From: Cupriavidus basilensis OR16
GTDB lineage: Bacteria; Pseudomonadota; Gammaproteobacteria; Burkholderiales; Burkholderiaceae
Assembly (NCBI RefSeq): GCF_000243095.1
Contig: NZ_AHJE01000023.1
Location: forward strand, 1 to 64,000
Length of the DNA stretch: 64,000 nucleotides
Direction of reading: 5' to 3'
Made by a program: the position numbers and the translations under genes. Under the pieces are notes generated by a model. That model saw nothing but the letters and a program-made list of their open reading frames with translations, made no database searches and had not been told where the DNA came from. Of this stretch, positions 55,147 to 62,581 are shown piece after piece; position 1 is the stretch's first letter, and the number at the start of each line of letters is the position of its first letter.

Positions 55147-55177
55147 CGTGTTATCCACAGTATTTGTGGATAACACG
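55147..55177. repeat. Inverted pair of perfect DnaA boxes
   Basis: A 13-bp perfect stem with a five-base loop contains TTATCCACA at 55151-55159 and its complement TGTGGATAA at 55165-55173. Both are exact matches to the strong DnaA-box consensus. The surrounding intergenic stretch 54954-55375 holds no gene that I can support. The hairpin could instead be an end-of-transcript structure for the exporter gene. Confidence 0.75.
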
Positions 55178-55375
55178 ACCCATTAAAACGGGTCTTTCCG
55201 CACAGGACCGCACAAATTGTCAAGTGGTTAGAGGGTTTCCTCGAATGGCCGGCGGCAGGGCGTGTTCGAGTCGGTTCCCCCGCACTCGGCAGAGTCCGCA
55301 TCCTTGCTTGTTCCATCCACGTTATTCTCCTATAGTCCTATTCATAGAACTAATCGAGCGTGCGTGGGGGAGACA

Positions 55376-56473
55376 ATGGAAATGACGGCTGGCGCCCTGT
55401 CCGGGGTCCGGGTGGTGGACATCACGGCGGTATTCATGGGCCCCTCGGCCACGCAGATGCTGGGCGACCTGGGCGCCGACGTGATCAAGGTGGAGTCGCC
55501 CGAGGGCGATGTCACGCGCGGCATCGGGCCGTGCGGCGACGAGAAGATGGGGCCGCTCTACCTGGGCCTGAACCGTAACAAGCGCAGCATCGTGCTGGAC
55601 CTCAAATCGCCGGAAGGGCGCGAGGCATTGCTGCGGCTGGTGCAGGACGCTGATGTGCTGGCCTACAACGTCAGGCCGCAAGCCATGCAGCGCCTGGGGC
55701 TGGACTACGAAACCCTGTCCGCGCTGAACCCGCGCCTGGTCTATGTCGGCATGTTCGGCTTCTCGCAGCGCGGCCGCTACGCGCCACAAGCCGCGTTCGA
55801 CGACCTGATCCAGGCGGCCAGCGGCTTGCCCCAGGCGGTGGCCATGGGCAGCGGCGACATCCCGCGCTATCTCCCGATCACCATTGCCGACCGTTCGGTG
55901 GGGCTCTACGCCTTCGGCGTGATCTGCGCCGCGCTGTATGCGCAAGCGCGCACCGGCAAGGGCCAGCGCGTGGACGTGCCGATGTTCGAGACCATGGTGC
56001 CCTATGTGCTGGGCGACCACCTTTACGGCGAGACCTTCGTGCCGCCCCGCGGCGGCTTTGGCTATCCGCGCCTGTTGTCGCCGCAGCGCCGGCCCTACCA
56101 GACGCGCGACGGCCATGTGTGCTGCCTGATCTATCACGACCATCACTGGCGTACCTTCCTCAAGGCCATCGGCAAGGCCGGCTTGTTCGACACCGATCCG
56201 CGCTTCGCCAGCATCACCACGCGCACCGCCCACATCACGGAGCTGTACGCGATGGTCAGCGACGAGATGGCCAAGCGCACCACGGACGAATGGCGCGAGC
56301 TGCTGAAAGAGGCCGATATCCCAGTGTTCCCCATGCACACGTTCGAGACGCTGCTCGACGATCCGCACCTGCGCGACATCGGCTTCTTCCGCGAGACCGA
56401 TCACCCAGGCGTGGGGCATGATGGCCGCTGGCGCCACGCGCGGATCGGCAACGGCATGACGGGGACAGCAAGC
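55376..56473 (+). pseudogene. CaiB/BaiF-family CoA transferase, C-terminus lost
   Basis: The first 345 codons match class III CoA transferases: MLGDLGADVIKVESPEGD with the catalytic Asp segment near residue 160 (AAFDDLIQAASGLPQ), and GKGQRVDVPMFETMVPYVLGDHL. Relatives continue about 50 residues past FFRETDHPGVG and then stop; here similarity ends there (near 56410) and the frame runs without a stop into the AtuA-like gene. A deletion that removed the end of this gene and the intergenic DNA explains this. The start at 55376 has GGGGGAGAC upstream. Confidence 0.75.
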
Positions 56474-58356
56474 ATGCACGCAAAGGCCAAGGACGGCAGC
56501 GGCAAGACCGTGCGCATCGGCGGCGCCTCCGGCTTCTGGGGGGCGCCTCCGGCTTCTGGGGCGACAGCAGCGTGGGCGCGCCGCAACTGGTGCGCCACGG
56601 CGAGATCGATTACCTGGTGTTCGACTACCTTGCCGAGCTCACCATGTCGGTGCTGGCAGCCGCGCGCTTGCGCAAGCCGGAGCTCGGCTACGCCACCGAC
56701 TTCGTGACGGTGACGATGAAGACGCTGCTCAAGGAGATTGTCGAGCGCAATATCCGCGTGGTCAGCAACGCCGGCGGCATCAACCCGCAAGGCTGCGCGC
56801 AGGCGCTCGCCGCGATTGCCGCGGAGCAGGGCGTGGATGTGCGCATCGCGGTGGTGGAGGGCGATGATGTGATGCCGCTGGTGCCCGCGCTGCGCGAAGC
56901 CGGCCTGCAAACTAGCCTGCAAACCGGCCTGCGAGACATGGACGCGCAACAGGGCCGGCCTCTGCCGGACAAGCTCCTGAGCGCCAATGCCTATCTTGGC
57001 GCGCTGCCGATCCGGCAGGCGCTGGACCAGGGCGCGCAGATCGTCATCACCGGCCGCTGCGTCGACAGCGCGGTCACGCTCGGCGTGCTGATGCACGAGT
57101 TCGGCTGGCAGGCGGATCACTATGACCACCTCGCGCAAGGCAGCCTTGCCGGCCACATCATCGAGTGCGGCTGCCAGGCCACCGGCGGCCTGCATACCGA
57201 CTGGGAGAGCGTGCCCGACTGGCCCAATATCGGCTATCCGGTGGTGGCATGCCGCGCCGACGGCAGCTTCCTGGTTGGCAAGCCGCCTGCCACCGGCGGG
57301 CTGGTCAGCATCGCCACCGTAGGCGAGCAGATCCTCTACGAGATCGGCGACCCCGCTGCTTACCTGTTGCCCGACGTGACCTGCGATTTCACGCAGGTCA
57401 CGCTGGCGCAGGCCGGCCCGGACCTTGTCGAAGTCAGCGGCGCACGCGGTCGCGCGCCCGGCGGCGCGTACAAGGTGTCGGCCACCTATGCCGACGGGTT
57501 TCGCTGCAATGCGCAGCTCACCATCGTGGGGTTCGATGCGGTGGCCAAGGCGGAACGCACGGCGCAGGCCATCCTGGCGCGCACGCGCCGCCTGTTCAGC
57601 GACAACGGCTGGGGCGACTACACCCGCACCCACATCGATGTGCTGGGTGCGGAGTCGTGCTACGGCCCGCATGCGCAGGCGCAGGCGCGCCACACGCGCG
57701 AGGCCATCATGCGCCTGGCCGTCATGCATCCCGAGAAGGCCGCGCTGGCACTGTTCGCCCGGGAGATATCGGCGGCCGGAACGAGCTGGTCCCCGGGCAC
57801 CACCGGATCGGGCAGCGGCCGTCCCAGCCCGTCGCCGTCGATCCGGCAAACCGCCTTCCTGCTCGACAAGGGCGCGCTCGCGCCCACGGTGCTGATGGAC
57901 GGGCAGCGCACGCCGGTCGCGGTGCCGGCAGGCGGCGCCGCGCCTGTGCCCAGCGAGCCCGCTCCCACCGCATCCAGTCCCGTTGCCATGGGCGATGACC
58001 TGGGTGATGACATGGGGGCCGACCTGGTCGAAGTCCCGCTGATCCGCCTCGCCTATGGGCGCAGCGGCGACAAAGGCGATATCTCCAACATCGGCCTGAT
58101 TGCAAGGCAGCCGGACTACCTGCCGCTGCTGCGCGCGCAAGTGACCCCCGAGCGCGTCGCGCAGTGGCTCGGCCATCTGGTGAAGGGCCCGATCACGCGC
58201 TACGACCTGCCCGGCATCGACGCGATCAATCTCGTCTGCGAGGCCGCGCTCGACGGCGGCGGCATGGCCTCCTTGCGCAATGACCCGCTGGGCAAAGGCA
58301 TGGCGCAGATACTGCTGGCGATGCCCGTGCGGGTGCCAAGGGAGCTGTTGCGATGA
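56474..58356 (+). pseudogene. AtuA-family (DUF1446) protein with 20-bp duplication
   Basis: The gene encodes a relative of AtuA of acyclic terpene breakdown: VRIGGASGFWGDSSVGAPQLV, YLAELTMSVLAAARLRKPELGYATDF, VVSNAGGINPQGCAQAL, ITGRCVDSAVTLG, plus a C-terminal domain (RLAYGRSGDKGDISNIGLIA). In the seventeenth codon region a 20-base unit is duplicated (56522-56561) and shifts the frame; removing one copy gives 620 residues. As written, translation from 56474 fails early, and only an internal start could give most of the protein. The gene overlaps the GntR gene by four bases (ATGA). Confidence 0.85.
56522..56561. repeat. 20-bp tandem duplication in the AtuA-like gene
   Basis: The same 20-base unit, starting GGCGCCTCCGG, appears twice head to tail with no mismatch. 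Twenty is not a multiple of three, so the frame is lost. Confidence 0.95.
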
Positions 58357-59204
58357 GCGCTGCAATGCGTACGGCTACGGTTACGGTTACGGCCGCGGCC
58401 GCGGCCGCGGCCCCGGACGGCGAGGCGCACGCGCTGCCCGAGGACGGCACGGGCGGGGTGGCGCGCTACCGGCAACTAGCCAGCGTGCTGCGCCACCGCA
58501 TCGTCTCGGGCGAATGGCCGCTGGGGCATCAGCTACCCACGGTGGAGCGCCTCGCGCAGACCTACGGCATTGCCCGCGTCACCGTCAGGCAGGCCTTTGC
58601 CGTGCTGGCCGAGGAAGGCCTGGTCAGCAGCCAGCGCGGGCGTGGCACGCACGTGACGGGCCAGCCGCCCGGGCCGAGCGAAGACATGCGCTCCGTGATC
58701 AACAACGAACTGGTCGGCGCCAGCGAGCTGGAAATCCGCATCCTGGAAAAGCGCAGGGATGTCAGCCTGCCGCCGGGTTTGCCCACGCGCGGCGAGCCGC
58801 TGGAGCGCTACGTGCTGCTGCGCAAGCTGCACCTGCATGATGGCGAGCCGTTCTGCCTGATCGAGCTGTACGTGGCCGAGTCCGTCTTCAGCCAGTTTCC
58901 GCGCGGCAGCGAAAAGCACCGCAAGATCGCCCGCCTGCTGCGCGAGGCCGTGGGGGAGCGCCTGGGCATCATGCACCAGACCATGACGGTGGAACCCGCT
59001 GACTATGCGCTGGCGCGCGAGCTCGCCTACGGCTTCGCCGCGCCCATCGCCAAGATCGTCCGCACCACGCTGGATATCGACGGCAAGGTGCTCACGGCGG
59101 GGTGCTTCTGGTATCGCGGCGACCGCTTTATCCTCGACGTGGCATTGCCCGCCCACCTGACCGAGCGCTATCCGGCGCTGGCGGTACCGGATAGCCGCGC
59201 TTGA
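58353..59204 (+). CDS. GntR/UTRA (HutC-type) regulator
   Basis: The 283-residue protein has a winged helix (HQLPTVERLAQTYGIARVTVRQAFAVLAEEGLVSSQRGRGTHV) near residues 55-95 and a C-terminal UTRA ligand-binding domain (VLLRKLHLHDGEPFCLIELYV). The first 30 residues are Ala/Thr repeats from short tandem hexamers in the DNA (GGTTAC and GGCCGC types). Its start overlaps the AtuA-like stop by ATGA, so it is part of that operon and probably controls it. Confidence 0.9.
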   Translation: MSAAMRTATVTVTAAAAAAAPDGEAHALPEDGTGGVARYRQLASVLRHRIVSGEWPLGHQLPTVERLAQTYGIARVTVRQAFAVLAEEGLVSSQRGRGTHVTGQPPGPSEDMRSVINNELVGASELEIRILEKRRDVSLPPGLPTRGEPLERYVLLRKLHLHDGEPFCLIELYVAESVFSQFPRGSEKHRKIARLLREAVGERLGIMHQTMTVEPADYALARELAYGFAAPIAKIVRTTLDIDGKVLTAGCFWYRGDRFILDVALPAHLTERYPALAVPDSRA

Positions 59205-59235
59205 GCATGACCCGAGAGAGATGGAAATCCGATAG

Positions 59236-59263
59236 ATGCCAGATGCCAGATGCCAGATGCCAG
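59236..59263. repeat. Four tandem heptamers ATGCCAG upstream of the Bug gene
   Basis: Four perfect ATGCCAG units are followed by ATGCT, between the GntR stop and the Bug start at 59300. Confidence 0.95.
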
Positions 59264-59299
59264 ATGCTAAAAGGCACAGGAAGCAAGACAGGAGACAAC

Positions 59300-60295
59300 A
59301 TGACTCACCCCTTCACCCGGCGCGCGCTCGCCCGGCTGCTGCTGCCCGCCCTGGCGATGGCGGCCCTTCCCGCAAGCCTGGCGCACGCCTCCGACACGGG
59401 CGACTACCCCGCCAAGCCCGTGCGCGTGGTTGTTCCTTTTCCGGCCGGCAGCGGCACCGACAGCAGCGCGCGCTTTGTCGCCGAAGCCGTCACCGGCCAG
59501 ACCAGCAAGTCCGTTGTGGTGGACAACCGGCCCGGCGCCAACGGCTTTATCGCGGCGCAGGCCGTGGCCACCGCGCCGGCCGATGGCTACACCATGCTGG
59601 TGACCACCAACACCACCCACGCCGCCAACGCGTCCTTGTTCAAGAAGCTGCCCTATGACCCGATCAAGGATTTCGCGCCGGTCTCGCTGATCGCCAAGAG
59701 CGGGCTGGTCCTGGTGGTGCCGCCCGATAGCCCCGTGCACACGGTGGCCGAGCTGACCGCGCTGGCCAAGGCAAAGCCCGGCAAGCTCACCTTCGCCAGC
59801 GGCAGCTCCTCCACCCGCATCGCCAGCGAGCTCTACAAGATGATGGCCGGCGTGCAGGCGCTCCACGTGCCGTACAAGGGCGTGCCCAACGCGCTGACCG
59901 ACCTGATGGGGCATCAGGTCGACTTCATGATCTCGGACGTGTCGCCCGCCATGACCCTGATCCAGGGCGGCAAGCTGCGCGCCATCGCCGTCACCACGGC
60001 GCAGCGCCACCCCGTGTTGAAGGACGTGCCGACCATGACGGAAAGCGGCCTGCCCGGCTACGAGATGGTGGCCTGGTCCGCGGCCTTCTTTCCGGCCGCG
60101 ACCCCCGGGCCCGTGGTGGAACGCATGAACCAGATGGTGCGCAAGGGCCTGACCGACGCCAGGGCAGCCGAGTACTTCAGCCGCACCGGCGGCGAGCCCG
60201 CACCGTCGACGCCGGAAGAGCTTGCCGCCTTCGTGCGCAGCGAGACGCAGAAGTGGGCGAGGGTGATCAAGGCGGCGGGGATCGAGCCGGAGTGA
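59300..60295 (+). CDS. Bug/TctC-family receptor
   Basis: The 331-residue receptor has a signal peptide (MTHPFTRRALARLLLPALAM, cleavage near LAHASDT), then VPFPAGSGTDSSARFVAEAV, DNRPGANGFIAAQ and HVPYKGVPNALTDLMGHQVD. A ribosome site AGGAGACAAC precedes the ATG. It follows the CoA transferase/AtuA/GntR genes and is likely the receptor for their carboxylate substrate. Confidence 0.92.
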   Translation: MTHPFTRRALARLLLPALAMAALPASLAHASDTGDYPAKPVRVVVPFPAGSGTDSSARFVAEAVTGQTSKSVVVDNRPGANGFIAAQAVATAPADGYTMLVTTNTTHAANASLFKKLPYDPIKDFAPVSLIAKSGLVLVVPPDSPVHTVAELTALAKAKPGKLTFASGSSSTRIASELYKMMAGVQALHVPYKGVPNALTDLMGHQVDFMISDVSPAMTLIQGGKLRAIAVTTAQRHPVLKDVPTMTESGLPGYEMVAWSAAFFPAATPGPVVERMNQMVRKGLTDARAAEYFSRTGGEPAPSTPEELAAFVRSETQKWARVIKAAGIEPE

Positions 60296-60650
60296 AGGGC
60301 GGCCCGGGTACCAGCGCCCATCCCGGCTAATGCGGGCGTCCCCAGCCAATCCAGGCCCGCGTCTTGCTGAGGGGCAGCCGGAAGCGGCATAGACCGCGTA
60401 CTTCTCACTGTTCTCACTGTTGATAAGCTTATCGAAAGCTTATCGAAATCTTATCGAAAACTTATCACTCGACTGATGAGATCATCGGTTTTTGAGAAAA
60501 TTATGCCCGTTCGTACCGAATCCTTTCAAAATCAAGCTGTTCGGTCAGGTTCCACCCAGTGCTGATAACATCGTCAGGCGGCGTCTGCAGGTCCGTCACC
60601 GCAACCCTCGTTCGAGTGTCTAAACCGTAACCTATGCAGGAAGGTGTTTT
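60296..60650. other. Intergenic stretch with 11-bp tandem repeats
   Basis: No gene is seen. From 60427 to 60466 three and a half 11-base units (GCTTATCGAAA, GCTTATCGAAA, TCTTATCGAAA, ACTTATC) follow each other, just after two TTCTCACTG copies. They lie about 190 bases upstream of the small gene at 60651 and may be regulator sites or slippage products. Confidence 0.75.
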
Positions 60651-61040
60651 ATGGACGCACAACAACTTGTTTCTGAATTTCTGGCTTCCGAGCATGGGAG
60701 CCAGGCCGCACAGGCGCTGGCAGATCAGGGCATCGGTGCTGAGGATGCACAGCAAATGCTGAGCCAGGCGGCAGAGACCGCGCACGCCCACGTTGAAGAG
60801 CAGAGTGGCGGCCTGATGGGCGAGCATGCGGGCCGGAGCTTTTTTGCGGCCTTCGCCGCAGGCCTGGTCCGGGGCGACGGCTTCCTCAAGTCGCTGACGG
60901 AAGGCGGGGAAGGTGTCCTGACCGGCCGGGTGGCTGAATCGGTAGCGGGGAGAATGGGCATTGACCCGGCCACCGCGTCGACGGTGGCCGCCGCCGCTAC
61001 ACCGTATCTGGTGGCGTTCCTGAAGGAGAGGCTCGCCTGA
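60651..61040 (+). CDS. Small helical protein (YidB/DUF937-like)
   Basis: The 129-residue protein is Ala/Gln/Glu-rich and helical, starting MDAQQLVSEFLASEHGSQ and ending AAATPYLVAFLKERLA. The pattern of a helical N-terminus, a Gly-rich middle and a hydrophobic C-terminal helix recalls YidB/DUF937 proteins of unknown role. GGAAGG precedes the ATG at good spacing. I would not assign a function. Confidence 0.65.
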   Translation: MDAQQLVSEFLASEHGSQAAQALADQGIGAEDAQQMLSQAAETAHAHVEEQSGGLMGEHAGRSFFAAFAAGLVRGDGFLKSLTEGGEGVLTGRVAESVAGRMGIDPATASTVAAAATPYLVAFLKERLA

Positions 61041-61212
61041 GCGAGCGCATATTGCTGATAAAGCCGGATCTGCGTTGTCGTGATCCCCACCCCCGCGCGC
61101 GCGAGATCCTGGTAGCGATGGTACGACGACATGGAAGGCGTCTTCGGGCTTGCCGCCGTGTGCTGTCAGATCAGTTAGCGGATCCGGCGCATTCTCCAAA
61201 GCGACGGACGGG

Positions 61213-62100
61213 ATGAACATTCCGCGCGCCACCGTGACTAAGCTAGTCCAAGAGCTGGAACGACATTTAGGTGCCAAGCTGCTTCAACGCACGACAAGGC
61301 AGGTCAGCGTGACGCCCGAAGGCGCTGCGTACTACGAGCGTGCTGTCCAGCTGATTTTCGACCTGGAGGAGATGGACGACGCCGTCGTGCAGTCGCGCGC
61401 GCAACCGCGTGGCCGAATCCGAGTGGACATTGGCTCGATACTGGCGAATGCAATCGTGCTCCCCGCTTTACCTGAGTTCCGAGCCCGCTACCCGGAGCTG
61501 CACGTCGACGTGGGAGTCAGCGATCGCCCTGTCGACCTGATCGGGGAAGGCGTGGACTGCGTAATCCGTGGCGGCGACTTGCCGGATACGTCGCTAATCG
61601 CCCGACGGCTCGCCGATCTCGACTGGGTAACAGTTGCCAGCCCGGTCTATCTCGGCGCCCGCGGGGAACCAATGCACCCCGACGAACTGCAGGCAAGAGA
61701 GTTAAGCGGTATAGGCCGCGTACGTATGGCCGGCCACACCATCGCTGGATACTTTTCGTCCCTGTCAGGTAGGGCACTCCCGCTGGAATTCAACAAGGAC
61801 GGCCAGCGGATCATCGTGAACAGCGAGACCGTCGTCGCCGTCAACGACAGTACAGCGCATATCACTACGCTGCTTTCTGGCGTTGGCATCGGGCAGACGT
61901 TCAGGTTCGCCGCTGCCCCGTACATTAAGAGCGGCAGGTTGCGCGAGGTGTTGCCGGATTGGACTCGACCAAGGCACCCCATGCACCTCGTGTACCCCAG
62001 CAATCAGCATTTGCGTGCCAAGCTGCTTGCCTTTGCAGAGTGGATGGTCGAAGTCTTCGCGCGCTACGATGACCGTCCGCAAGCAAACCGCGCGGTATAG
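61213..62100 (+). pseudogene. LysR-family regulator with shortened N-terminus
   Basis: The frame encodes the second half of a LysR helix-turn-helix (AFSKATDGMNIPRATVTKLVQELERHLGAKLLQRTTRQVSVTPEG region) and a full effector-binding domain. Upstream of GAFSKA the in-frame codons (from a TTG at 61150: PPCAVRSVSGSG) do not match the expected first helix, and no start with a ribosome site is seen. So the first 15-20 residues seem lost or frameshifted. It may be an unusual start instead of a broken gene; DNA binding would be impaired either way. Confidence 0.6.
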
Positions 62101-62130
62101 CTAAGGATGGCGTTCAAACGCCTGAGCGAA

Positions 62131-62581
62131 CTAGAACAGCTTGCGATACACCACGAACCCCGAGTTCTCCGCGACCTTGTCGTAGAGCTGCCTCGCCGTG
62201 GCATTGGTTTCGTGCGTTTGCCAGTAGACCCGCTTCGCGCCAGCGGCTTCGGCGCGCTGGTAGACGGCCTCGATCAACGCGCGGCCCACGCCGGCGCCGC
62301 GCGCCGCCTCCGACGTAAAGAGGTCCTGCAGGTAGCAGCTCGGGCCGATCTGGATGGTGCTGCGGTGAAACAGGAAATGCGTGAGGCCAAGCAACTCGCC
62401 GGAGCGCTCCGCCACCAGCGCGTGCATGGGTTCATAGGCGTCGAAGAAGCGCGACCAGGTCATGCGGGTGATCTCGGCCGGCAGCGCCGTGTCCGCCTTG
62501 CGGCCATAGAAGGCGTTGTAGCCATCCCATAGCACTTTCCATGCTTCGAAATCGCCTGGCTCGGCGGGCGTCCGGGTAATG
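62131..62581 (-). pseudogene. GNAT acetyltransferase lacking its start
   Basis: About 145 codons from PGDFEAWKVLWDGYNAFYG to YDKVAENSGFVVYRKLF form a nearly complete GNAT N-acetyltransferase, with acetyl-CoA-binding QDLFTSEAARGAGVGRALIEAVY and a following NATARQLYDK. The usual first 8-10 residues and a start codon are missing; the frame instead runs back into the GGDEF gene out of frame. A deletion at about 62565-62582 seems to have joined the two genes. Confidence 0.72.

Noticed and set aside
56401..58365. 654-codon minus-strand frame
   Set aside because: Antisense to the AtuA-like gene; no motifs.
60427..60466. Plasmid replication iterons
   Set aside because: No replication initiator gene or partition genes are nearby, and the units are short; kept only as a repeat.
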